Origin: Hemibagrus wyckioides
Lineage: Eukaryota; Chordata; Actinopteri; Siluriformes; Bagridae
DNA: 64,000 bases
Assembly: GCF_019097595.1 (NCBI RefSeq)
Contig: NC_080734.1
Coordinates: forward strand, 17,682,392 to 17,746,391
Reading direction: 5' to 3'
This document shows positions 1-10,518 of the stretch, piece by piece (positions within the stretch are counted from its first letter, which is position 1; the number at the start of each line of letters is the position of its first letter). The notes under the pieces were generated by a model, which was not told the DNA's origin, ran no database searches, and saw only the letters and a program-made list of their open reading frames with translations. The translations under genes were made by a program, and so were the position numbers.

Positions 1-80
1 CTCTGGCTGTCTCTCTTTATCTCTCTCTCTCTCTCTCTGTCTGTCTGTCTGTCTCTCCCTCTCTCTCTCTCCTGTCCCGC
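1..80. repeat. CT-rich microsatellite at the window edge
   Basis: Runs of CT and CTGT repeats make up this stretch. It is followed by a pyrimidine tract ending in CAG at about 95. That could be a splice acceptor for a plus-strand exon, but the open frame after it resembles no protein I know. Confidence 0.7.
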
Positions 81-1495
81 TTTCACAATCCAGTGCTGCA
101 GGCATGTTCGGTCACTGAGGCGTGGAAGTGGACTGGACAGCACTCAGCCAGGAGAGAGGGGTTTTGGAGCCGCTCGATGCGTCTGTACCACTCCACTCAA
201 TACTACATTACTACATAACAACCGGAGGCGTCTCACACTAATCCACACCATCATAAAATTACACAGAGACAAATCTACTGAACACCACCGAACATCTAAA
301 CTTAACACAGTGCACTTAGACCAATGATGAAGATAATGATCCATCTGAAATTATTTAAGGAATAGAAAAAGGAGGGGTCATGTTACAGTGCAACAGCAAC
401 ACATACAGCACATATAGTCCACAAGACAAAAATAATAACACCATAAACCTGTCTAAAGGTTTATACAGTCGTGACTCTTAACCCTGTGTGGTTTTACCTG
501 AAGGATTCGTCGACTGTTTATATAACACTACAGAAATGGGTCTGATGTCACCATTTACTTTAGAGATACAAGACATTTGTGTGGGAAAACATTTTTTTAA
601 AACTTATCAATGGAAATTTCACCCCTAGATGGCTTGGTAAAAACTGAAATACTTACAAAACACTAGAAATCCTTGAGTGTCTACTCTCACATAAAGCATT
701 AGCCACCACTGTGGAGTGTGACATGACAAAGACATTTCCTACTGAACACAAGCACCACAAAACAGGCACAAATATCATTTTTTGGCCTCTGGGGAAAAGA
801 ATGAATCCAAAACTCAACTCCACAGTGCATTACTGAACCTACAACTACAGTAACACTACAGCTATACTTCAGCTCAGCTTAGCTGGTACAGTAACACACT
901 CATGCTCCCTCTATACTGGAGTCAAAGAACACTTTTAGGTTCCCGGTCATCATTACTGTCTGAATCATCAAGCTTTTAAAATCAATCGAGGTCAAATCAA
1001 GTTAAAATGTCAATGATATTTGCTGACTTATCGAAATTAATTCCTTAAAAATGGTCAATTCTAATCTCGCTTTTTTTTTTTTTATCACAATGAAGACATT
1101 TTTAGAAATGAGGAAGTGCGGCCCGAATGTGAATGTACCAGTCCCAGCTGTGTTGCACTCAGTGTTGAATTTTAATGTGTCCTGCATTGTACGGAAACTA
1201 TGGGCAAGGCAGAAGGACTTTGTTAGCACTGAACATGAGTCTTCCATGTAACAACAAACAAGCTATGGCCAAATACCAATCCTAGGCTGTGTGGTTACCT
1301 GTAAGACACCAAACACACCTCAACGGATACAATGCACCGACAGTTCAAAAAACCACAGATTAGGATAACAGAAATAAATAATAGAATATTAGAAATGTAC
1401 AGATCTATTCTGAAAAACTTTTTAAAGTTTTAAAGCTTGATGTCACACCAGCTGTGGGCAATGCACCATCATGCCACCAGAGGGCACGATGAAGT
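81..1495. other. No recognisable gene
   Basis: The DNA is AT-rich and looks unique. Only short open frames are present, with no family resemblance and no convincing splice-site pairs. A poly-T run lies at 1070-1083. I see no transposon ends here. Confidence 0.5.
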
Positions 1496-2840
1496 TTGAA
1501 CACTTCTGAAACAGTACCTACTGCATTCAATTCAGTAGCTACTGCATACGATTCAGTACCTACTGTGTTTGATTTAGTACATACTGCATTCGACTCAGTA
1601 CCTACTGTGTTCGATTCAGTACCTATTGCATATGATTTAGTACATACCGTGTTTGATTCAGTACCTACTGTGTTTGATTCAGTACCTACTGGATATAAAT
1701 CAGTACCTATTGCTTTTGATTTAGTACCTACTGTGTTTGATTCAGTACCTACTGTGTTCGATTCAGTACCTACTGTGTTCGATTCAGTACCTACTGTGTT
1801 TGATTCAGTACCTATTGCATATGATTTAGTACCTACTGTGTTCGATTCAGTACCTATTGCATATGATTTAGTACCTACTGTGTTTGATTTAGTACCTACT
1901 GTGTTCGATTCAGTACCTATTGCATACGATTTAATACCTACTGTGTTTGATTCAGTACATACTACATATGAATCAGTACCTATTGCTTTTGATTTAATAC
2001 CTACTGTGTTTGATTCAGTACATACTACATACGAATCAGTACCTATTGCTTTTGATTTAGTACCTACTGTGTTTGATTCAGTACATACTACATACGAATC
2101 AGTACCTATTGCTTTTGATTTAATACCTACTGTGTTTGATTCAGTACATACTACATACGAATCAGTACCTATTGCTTTTGATTTAGTACCTACTGTGTTA
2201 GATTCAGTACCTATTGCATATGATTTAGTACCTACTGTGTTCGATTCAGTACCTACTGTGTTTGATTCAGTACCTATTGCATATGATTTAGTACCTACTG
2301 TGTTCGATTCAGTACCTATTGCATATGATTTAGTACCTACTGTGTTTGATTTAGTACCTACTGTGTTTGATTCAGTACGTACTACATACGAATCAGTACC
2401 TATTGCTTTTGATTTAGTACCTACTGTGTTTGATTCAGTACATACTACATACGAATCAGTACCTATTGCTTTTGATTTAGTACCTACTGTGTTCGATTCA
2501 GTACCTATTGTGTTCGATTCAGTAGTTACTGCAAACGATTTAGTACCTACTGTGTTTGATTCAGTACATACTACATACGAATCAGTACCTATTGCTTTTG
2601 ATTTAGTACCTACTGTGTTTGATTCAGTACATACTACATACGAATCAGTACCTATTGCTTTTGATTTAGTACCTACTGTGTTCGATTCAGTACCTATTGT
2701 GTTCGATTCAGTAGTTACTGCAAACGATTTAGTACCTACTGTGTTCGATTCAGTACCTATTGTGTTCGATTCAGTAGTTACTGCAAACGATTTAGTACCT
2801 ACTGTGTTCGATTCAGTACCTACTGCAAACAATTCATTTA
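1496..2840. repeat. 21-bp-unit minisatellite, about 64 units
   Basis: The unit is close to GATTCAGTACCTACTGTGTT plus one base. It repeats without a break, and variants such as TATTGCATATGATTTA and CATACTACATACGAATCA alternate to give a higher-order pattern of about 42-63 bp. Nearly every unit contains GTAC. Because 21 is a multiple of three and the unit lacks stops in one frame on each strand, open frames of over 450 codons run through it on both strands (plus strand 1496-2872, minus strand 2832-1405). The translations are monotonous heptads. I read this as a non-coding minisatellite, not a gene. Confidence 0.93.
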
Positions 2841-3833
2841 AACTTTCAACACGTCAAGGCAGGTGTTGTTAAGAAAGTACAGTTTAACCAGAAGGAACAA
2901 GGTTTAACACCTACATCACTTACACTCTGCTCTTTCACACCAGTTCTATTGAATTATGGGATTTCACAGTGTGCACTGGCTCCATACTGCAGAATCGTAT
3001 TGAAGCAGTGAGACGTCTGGGTTTTTCTCCTGCTGTTTATGAACACAGAGAATTCAGACATTCTCCTTCTTTTGGCTTTTCTCCTACTGTGCAGTAGGGA
3101 AATAGGGATATTGGTACACTATGGACTATGGTCTCTTGCGAAGTCCTTATTATTCACCTGTTCACGCTTATAAATTCTGATCCATATGTATGATGACTTG
3201 ATTTTCATGTAGAATCTTTCCCATGCATCCCAGTTTTCCCTGCTGAATTTGTGTATCTTTATTGCCTACTACTCCCTGGGCCTTGTCCTGATGTGGATTT
3301 GTGGATTGGATTGAGTCTGAACTCTGATATAAATCTCTGTGTATGAACCTGGCTTATTGTTGATGATTCCTTGATTTCTTTCAACAGACACCTTTTTCTT
3401 GCAAACGTATATCTTTTTTGTTTCCCCTTTCCCAGCTATTTGTATTTTATATTTCTGTGTAATTGACTTTGAGTAAGAATTTCATTGTATTGTGTAACCT
3501 GACGTTTTTTTTGAACATGACATTAAATGGCAATAAACCCTTGAATCATAAATCTCAATTATACTACAATGCAGCTATTAATGGCTCCCTAACTGCCTTA
3601 TTTTGCTTAGCATAGCGTTCTTTCATCTAAACATGGAGCTGAACCTGTAAAAGATGACACTTTAAACTGAAATCATGGAAAGGCAATGATATTAGTGTCA
3701 TAAGATGCACAGCATCACACCATACACAGCAACGGAATATACCGGAAGAGCACAGAGCACTGCACACAAGTCTCTGAATGGGTTTTTTTTGTAAGCTTTA
3801 ATGAGCACTTACACCCCATCAGCGTCACACTCC
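2841..3833. other. No gene; possible LINE-like 3' end near 3330-3545
   Basis: There is no supported exon. The stretch at about 3420-3545, ending in TTTCATTGTATTGTGTAACC and a CAATAAA motif, resembles the 3' end of a fish retrotransposon or an old processed transcript. It cannot be assigned to a family by eye. Confidence 0.3.
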
Positions 3834-3932
3834 TCTTAAAGAGACAGCGCTTTAATAAGGTAATTATCACCTTTAACTGCTCCATTTACCACAGTGACAT
3901 AATTTGGGTTCGGGAGCGCTGTCTCTTTAAGA
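3834..3932. repeat. Perfect 18-bp inverted repeat with a 63-bp spacer
   Basis: The left arm at 3834-3851 (TCTTAAAGAGACAGCGCT) is matched exactly by its reverse complement at 3915-3932. On the minus strand a small open frame of about 58-70 codons (4048-3836) runs through both arms and stops just past the outer one. It could be a small foldback element or the remnant of a transposon end. I do not recognise the family. Confidence 0.75.
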
Positions 3933-4556
3933 CGGCTGCTCTGTTTACCTGGGCCTTCAGATACGGTTACTTCTACACGTGCGTCACGCTTAGCCTCCTT
4001 ACCGTCCATCACCATGGTTATGGAGAGCTTTTTTTTTACCTGCATCAAAGGTAGAGAGTGAGGAGAAACATAAACACGTGGGAAATTTGTGCTGGATCTG
4101 GTGTGAAGAGAAGTGGAAGGGTTTGGATTTGGGGAATGTAAGGGGGGAGGTGAGGAAGATTAGAGGAAATGTGAGCTCTCAGTTGCTCAGGGAGACCATG
4201 ATGCTGATGGCTCTCTCTCTCTCTCTCTCTTTCCATCCTTGCATTCTGCTGACACTTAACTACACTTTTTCCTCCTTTCATCTTTCAACTTACTAATTCC
4301 TCTCTTGCCACCGACTTCTTTACTTCACTTTGTTTCTCTTTATTCCTCCCATTATTCCTCCATCCCCGAGCATCCTGTCTCTCTCACGCTGTTTTATTGA
4401 AATGAAATATGCTCAAACATCTGTAATCAATTTCTCCTTAAACAAGCGGATCAAACCAAATGCAATTAACGTGTTACTGCTTTGGCAAGAGAGAACGGCA
4501 GAGAGAGAGTATTTGTTCAAGTTTGGAATTGAATTACAGGCTCAAGTTACACACCT

Positions 4557-4558
<2 letters not shown>

Positions 4559-4583
<25 letters not shown>
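4559..4583. repeat. (TG)n microsatellite
   Basis: An uninterrupted run of about 12 TG dinucleotides. Confidence 0.9.
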
Positions 4584-4587
<4 letters not shown>

Positions 4588-4819
4588 TTAATTCCATCAT
4601 ACTGATAATACAGAAAGAAAGAGAGCTGTCATAAGATTATCTAGATCATTACTACATTATAGATAATGCTGATGTGCCTGTCGAGGGAGTAATAGCTAAT
4701 TCGGATTAATGACCGGAGATGAAGATATTTATTTACTTAGTTATCAGCTTACGATACACAGATGCACACAAGCAGACACTGTGCTAAATCTTTGGCACAT
4801 ATAAAGAAACGGTGTGAAG

Positions 4820-5022
4820 CAGGGGTGTCCGATTTAATCCGGAAAGCTCCGGTGTATGCGTGAGTGCAGGTTTTCGTTCCAATCAATCAGAAGCCACACC
4901 TGAGGCTATTAAAAGCTTAAGATCAGCTGATTAAACAGGTGGAATCAGGTGTGACTCCTGCTTGATTGGAATGAAAACCCACACCCACACCGGACCTTTC
5001 CAGATTAGATCGGACGCCACTT
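4820..5022. mobile_element. hAT-like MITE, 203 bp, copy 1
   Basis: The element begins CAGGGGTGTCC and its two halves are near-complementary. Left-arm motifs (GCAGGTTTTCGTTCCAATCA, then an AGAAGCCACACCTG-like block) recur inverted on the right. The flanks GTGTGAAG (4812-4819) and GTGTAAAG (5023-5030) form an 8-bp TSD with one mismatch. A CAGGGGTG terminus with an 8-bp TSD is typical of non-autonomous hAT elements. A second copy of exactly the same length is at 45904-46106. There is no coding capacity. Confidence 0.85.
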
Positions 5023-5030
5023 GTGTAAAG

Positions 5031-6224
5031 CAAAGATGCCTATAAAAAGAATGATCTAAAACCTTTTCCACATAGAAAGCAACCTACTACAGAGGAATAA
5101 ACAGTCCAGCATTAAATGAAGTCAATATTTGACAGGAGTGTGTTTCTTTGTGTCCTCATAAAGAAAGAACAATCTAACGTCTAACAGTTTTAACTTTGTG
5201 GGGACTTTTGGTAGGTTAGGTTTAGGTGTAGCATCACATTAATTCTCTGCATTAATAAAGGAAAATCCTCACAAGGAAAGAAAGACAAGTGTAATTATGA
5301 ACATTATTAAATTATGCCCATTTACGTAAAATTATTGATTTTAAAAAGTGGCATGAATACAAAAATTCAGCAGAATGGGACAGGGGTAAATGATGTGGCC
5401 AGCCTGTGTTTGTGTGTGTGTGTGTGTGTATGTAATGTGTGTATTCTTGTAAACACTAAGGCACAGAGACAGCTTCAAAACCTGTGACATACTTCAAACC
5501 TCCATGTGGTTTTTTATGCAGCTCTCGGCTTCCTCTCCACGCGTTCATGGAGGGAAAACAACATAGCTGCCTTTATATTCGTCTTTTGTTAGTAACTGTG
5601 ACGAGTGATCTCCCTCAAACAGTGTAAATAATCAGTGTTAGAGATTTACCAGTGAATATGTGTGTACTGTTTACTGCATAGTGAAACTCATTCACGGGTA
5701 TAAAGTGATGCTGTGTTTACTGCTGATGCTGTGAGCAGCCATGTCGAGTTGATGAGCTCGTGGTGGAGGAGAGTGCACTGAGTTAAAGAGTATAAGTTCA
5801 GAGTTTTAAGAGTTTTTGCATTAAAACCGACCCTGAAACTGACAGATCAAAAGTCTCCAGACTCTATGGGAAAACTCTGCACCCGACAACCCTACCTATA
5901 CAGCTAACTGAAGAAAGTCTGAACCACCAACCTGTTTTTCACATTTTTTTGAGAGATCCTCAAACAAACAAGTGTGCAGAGGCACTGACATTCATTTCTT
6001 GAAGAAGAAGTTGGAAGAAGAGGTCAAATTATTTATTAGGAGTACTGAAAGAGAGTGCCAGAGGCTCACTCGGTGAAAATACACTGATATAAAACGTCTC
6101 CTACAGTACAGAGTGAAAGTTTAATAGGTTATACAACTTATCTGCCTTGTGCCAGAATGTTATATTGAATGTATAGCGTTTCTCTGTGACTGTTAAAGAT
6201 AAAGACTGTGTTTGATCCATCCAT
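5031..6224. other. No gene seen
   Basis: Apart from a (GT)n run at about 5407-5430, I see only unique, AT-moderate sequence without exons or transposon ends. Confidence 0.5.
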
Positions 6225-6369
6225 CCCTCTATCCAACCATCCCTCCATCCATACATTATACATCTATCTGTGCTCTGTAGAACTTCAACACATGGATCCA
6301 GAGTCAATCCCAGGGGGCTCAGGGCATATGGTAGAGAACACCCTGGGCAGAGTACTAATCCTTCACAGT

Positions 6370-6403
<34 letters not shown>

Positions 6404-6545
6404 CAGACAACCGAGTGATGCTAATCAGCCTACAACATATGTCTTTGGACTAGGGAGGAAACCAAAGAATCTGGAGGAAACTCCTGCAACATGCAAACTC
6501 CACAAACACACACACACACACACACACAAACACACAGAAGCCCTG
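6225..6545 (+). repeat. Dispersed fish repeat with CA microsatellites
   Basis: Diverged blocks (CATCC-rich start, a piece with CAATCCCAGGG, then TCTTTGGACTAGGGAGGAAACC and TGCAAACTCCACA) match the 15225-15545 region in order and spacing. Partial relatives occur near 8030, 45500 and 53340. This is a widespread retroposon-like repeat of fish genomes. Two (CA)n runs at 6370-6402 and 6508-6530 have grown inside it. Confidence 0.65.
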
Positions 6546-6663
6546 GAGGTGTGATGGTTTTGTGCCCCTGCAGTGCAGTATTCTAATAATATGAAATATA
6601 CATACACTGTATCAGGACATTCATTTGATTCATTCAGTCATTCATTGAATGAGTTCTTCTTAG

Positions 6664-6674
6664 TGTGTATGTGT

Positions 6675-6713
<39 letters not shown>

Positions 6714-6832
6714 GCAGAAGCTGTGAATGGGATGACGCTGGAAAGCACAAAGTACAGCATGTGCTTCAGATTTAGAAACAGATCTTCGGTCATACAGACA
6801 GATGCACACACACACACACACACACACACACA
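6664..6832. repeat. Facing (GT)n and (CA)n microsatellites
   Basis: A GT-rich run (6664-6711) and a CA run (6806-6832) lie about 95 bp apart in opposite orientation, so the transcript or single strand could fold on itself. The intervening sequence resembles no known gene. Confidence 0.8.
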
Positions 6833-7319
6833 GCTGCAGCTTTGTGGCTAACAGAAGCATGATTCACTTCAGCCTACAAACTCAGCTTCATGCAGCATGC
6901 AGGAGCACACTAATCTTAGCTGGGTTTTTTCCCTCTTTCTGCCTTTCTTGTTCCTCTAACAGGAAGTATAATTTTAACCCTTCGCCTTGTTCCTCAGTCT
7001 AAAAATGCCAAGACAGTCATGAACATTCTGAGCTAAACACGCAAAGCTGTGGAGGACAAACTGAGGACGGCACATCGCTCCTGCACAGCGGGCCGTCTTA
7101 TGGCACTTCCTGACATTCCTGATAAGATATGCACCACACACACACACACACACACACTGTGTCTGGAACAGCAGAAGCGTAATGGCATCACTTTGTGAGT
7201 GTAGCGCAGCTCCGTTAGTCAGCAGTTTTGCTCTAATGAAAGCATTCAGTAATTCTGCAGCTCTGTTTATCCACAACTGGCTTACATCTGTAGAGCACTG
7301 CATACAATACACCAGGTAA

Positions 7320-7860
7320 ATAGAGCAACACCTTAAATTCGTTTTATGTTAATTAAATCATTCATCTAGCATTTAAATAAAAGCCATTTATCAATTCATT
7401 AAATTCGACATCATTTTGTTCAACAAATGAAATGTGATTTTATTTTGTAGAATTTATTGATCATTAAAAAAAATAAAATAAAAGTTATTAATTAATTATT
7501 AATTATTAATTACTAATTAAATTTCACATTATTTATTTTTTTAACAAATTTAATTAAATGTGATTTTATTTTAGTATTTGGTGATCATAAAAATAAATAA
7601 ATAAAGAAATAAAGAAATAAAACGGACCTAAATATATGATGTCATGCTGAATTTGGAGCTGAACTACGTTACCCATCAGCCCCAGCAAGTCACATGACCA
7701 TGTTCCATGTTGCTGATCACCTCATTAAGACTCCGATTTACATTCTAGTTTCCGTGTGTTTCGTTGTCAAGTGTTGTGTCGTTGTGTTGTTTATCATAAA
7801 TTATTATAATAATAAATTATAATTTATTAATAAATTGTCTGCACTTGCCTCATATTTCTG
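7320..7860. other. AT-rich stretch with simple repeats
   Basis: Poly-ATTA and AAATAA motifs dominate 7440-7620 and 7795-7840. No gene is supported. The intervening part has no exon-like frame. Confidence 0.5.
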
Positions 7861-8029
7861 TGACACTTGTGTGTTACATCTACCTACTAGTTTAAAACTG
7901 ATCTCGACCGTTTTGACGCCTGTGTCCACTCGCAGATAAAGTCACACACTTCGGCTTGTGAACTGCTGGCTTTCACAGTAGAAGCTGTCTGATGTTACTG
8001 CACTCACTCCCTCACTTCCTTTCAGTAGC

Positions 8030-8265
8030 TGTTTACCCTACTCAGGGCCACGGTGGATTCTGGAGTCTGTCCTGGGAATACTAAGCGGAAGGCAGGAAAA
8101 TACCCTGGATGAGACATCGGTCTCCGTCTCAGAGCACCGTGTGCACACGCAATCACATATTTAGCAATCAGGCATGTTTTTGGATTTAGGAGGAAACCCA
8201 CAGGGACACAATGAATATACAGATAGGATTGTCCCGGGGACCTTGGAGCTGTGAGGACTTGCTCT
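8030..8265 (+). repeat. Diverged fragment of the dispersed fish repeat
   Basis: The motifs CTCAGGGCCACGGTGGATTC, CCTGGGAATACTAAG and GGATTTAGGAGGAAACCCAC follow the same order as the repeats at 6225-6545 and 15225-15545. The copy is old and truncated. Confidence 0.5.
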
Positions 8266-8516
8266 GCTTGATATGACTATATTTGGGGTCATTTTATAAA
8301 AATTACTTCTGCAAGATTCAAGGAGTTAGCTATATTAATATTTATTTGATATTCCTGATTAAGCACTAGCTGGTAAGGTTAGCTGTCTCATTCTGTGTAT
8401 TCCTGCCTTGTGTCCAGTGTTCACAGGTTACCTTTTTTATTGTATCACTGACTTCTTTTTTAGCTTGCTAATCTTGTCTAGCTAGAACTACACAGAGACA
8501 TAACATTAACATTAGC

Positions 8517-9165
8517 ATTATCCACCTGCTTATTATTGTGTAGGTCCCCCTTGTGCCTCCAAAACAGCTCTGACACTGTGATACACTGTGTCTTCTGACA
8601 CCTTTCTATCAGAGCCAGCATTCATTTCTACAGCAATTAGTGCTATAGTAGGTCTTCTGTGTGGATCTGACCAGATGAACTAGCCTCCTCAAGTGCGTCA
8701 GTGAGCTTATGACCCTGTCTCTGGTTCACTGGTTGTTCTTCCTTGGAGTAATTTTGGTAGGAACTAACCACCACACCACCAGGAACGCTACACAAGACCT
8801 GAAGCTCTGACCCAGTCATCACAACTTGCTCATTTTTCCTCCTTCCAACATCAACCTCAAGCTGTGAGGGAATGTGGTAGCTTAGTGGTTAAGGTGTTTT
8901 GGGTTCCTGAGCACAAGGTTGTGCGTTCAAATCCCAGGTGAACCAAGCTGCCACTGCTGGGCTCCTAAGCAAGGCCCTCCATTGAATAAAAAAATTTGAT
9001 AAAATGTAAGTTTCTCTGGATAACTGTGTCTGCCAAATGCCATATATACGTAGAACTTGCTGTTTAATATATCCCACCCACTGTAACAATATAATCAATA
9101 TTATTCACTTCACCTGTCAATGTTTGTTTTTTCATGTTACGGCTGATCTGTGAATATTTGTGACA
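8517..9165 (-). mobile_element. Internally deleted Tc1/mariner copy
   Basis: On the minus strand this is a diverged Tc1-like element with its right terminal region (TATATCCCACCCACTGTAAC, then ATTCACTTCACCTGTCAATG) and part of its transposase region (around 8540-8860). It shares family-specific text with the copy at 28205-28700, for example the GTGTGTAGGTCCCCC-like and TGACACC-type blocks. Most of the reading frame is missing or shifted, so no active transposase is encoded. A SINE at 8870-9045 interrupts it. Confidence 0.7.
8870..9045 (+). mobile_element. tRNA-derived SINE inserted in the Tc1 copy
   Basis: A polymerase III A box (TGGTAGCTTAGTGG, 8875-8888) and B box (GTGCGTTCAAATCCC, ending at 8935) lie at tRNA-like spacing. 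They are followed by the SINE body (CCAAGCTGCCACTGCTGGG, AAGCAAGGCCCTCC) and a tail ending TCTGCCAAATGCC. The head is not a working tRNA because it is embedded in a SINE body and has diverged. Related copies are at 20950-21090 and, on the minus strand, at 40972-41135. Confidence 0.8.
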
Positions 9166-9941
9166 ATTCTGTGTAGCTTGTTCTTCTGTCTCCATCTGAG
9201 CTAATGTGGCATGCTGGCATTCCCTTTCTCACATTTCTGCAGATAATAAATCGTTCAGTTAATCTGTCCCCTGTGGCCAGATGCTCCATTTTTAGGGAAG
9301 CAAAATGTATTGGAGTGTGAAAGTGTATGATTAATATGGTTTTGCTTATTCCTTTGGACTAACAGTCTATAAGATAACGATGTACTCTTCTTCTGAATCG
9401 CTGTGCTTCAGACATCTTCACTAACATCAGGACATGTGAGTGTGACATCGGTGTCCGAACACGGATTTTCTTTTTCAACAGAAGCATATTATTTTTTTCC
9501 TTCATGAAGTTGAGAAAAACATGAAAGAGCAGCAGTCTATGGAAAAACCAGCAGTTCTCTAAAACAGTGCAAATTTGGCAGGCTTGAATGGAGAGGACAG
9601 TAACCTTAGCGCTGTAATCTGAGACGTACCACGCACATCCGCCGTGACACGCCCTCCACGCTTCCCCGGACCGCCGAGTCCATGTGCTTCTAACTTTGGT
9701 TTTAGTTTTCTCCATCCTTTAATCTTTATTGATTGTTTTGCCTTTTATAGAGTTACATAAGTACATATATTCAATGCTTATGTACATGTTTCGTTGTTGT
9801 GTTATGATTTCTACTTGATTTCTTCATCTTGTATGATTATTTTGAATCATTTGTTAAATGTTAAACACTATTCTTTGGGGTGTTTTCCCCATAAAACATT
9901 AAAAGCTAGAATTATCATTACTCTTTTCCTAATCGCAGTTC
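9166..9941. other. No gene seen
   Basis: Open frames are short and unlike any family. The sequence is unique and AT-rich toward 9720-9900. Confidence 0.5.
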
Positions 9942-10518
9942 ATGCGTCTCAATCAGCTCTAGTTCACTAGTCAGGGCACTGATCAGGGAGTCGAACATTT
10001 TCAGTTCTGTCTCTTTCTCAGTCTCGCTCCCGGAAAAATCCCATAATGCACTGCAAAAAACCAAGGAGCAACGAAGCTCGCCTTGTTGCGTTCCTGTAAA
10101 TGACACCATGTTTTCTGCAGTTTTACAGCTGGAAAAAATCGGAGGACAAGCGAAACCAAATCATCTGTAAGTAGCTTGGTATCGTTGTTGTTGCTCTCGA
10201 ATGATTGCTTACTTTAGTCAATTTCATTTGCTGTTCTTTATACTGTTTGAGTCCATCAGCTTTTAAGTGTTAACGATTTAAACAAGATTGCTCTAGACAG
10301 CCTACGGCCCTGCTTGAACTTCTATGACAGAAACTTTTATGATTATCACATTTATATGATGCATAAAATTAAAATCTTTGGGTTTTTACAGTGACTGTCT
10401 CCAGAAATTCATCAGTGTCCCAATGTGCAAAGTCAGAATCCTTACCAGAGCCCCACCTCATGTACTCTGGATACGGACTCACTACCTTGGGAGCTAGAGA
10501 GCTGATTGAGATGAACCC
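9942..10518. mobile_element. TIR element with ATGCGTCTCAATCAGCTC ends, copy 1
   Basis: The left end ATGCGTCTCAATCAGCTC and the right end GAGCTGATTGAGATGAAC are imperfect inverted repeats matching the perfect ends of the element at 44750-45349. Length (about 577 bp) and internal landmarks (a CATTATGGGA- or GCATTGTGG-like block in the left or right part) also agree. It has no coding capacity, so it is a non-autonomous DNA element. The superfamily cannot be settled because I see no clear TSD. Confidence 0.7.

Noticed and set aside
1405..2832. 475-codon minus-strand and 458-codon plus-strand open frames
   Set aside because: Both are produced by the 21-bp minisatellite, whose unit has no stops in these frames. 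The proteins are monotonous, and no start context or splice sites support them.
8871..8945. Possible tRNA gene with A and B boxes
   Set aside because: It continues directly into a SINE body and tail and does not fold as an obvious cloverleaf. It is the tRNA-derived head of a SINE.
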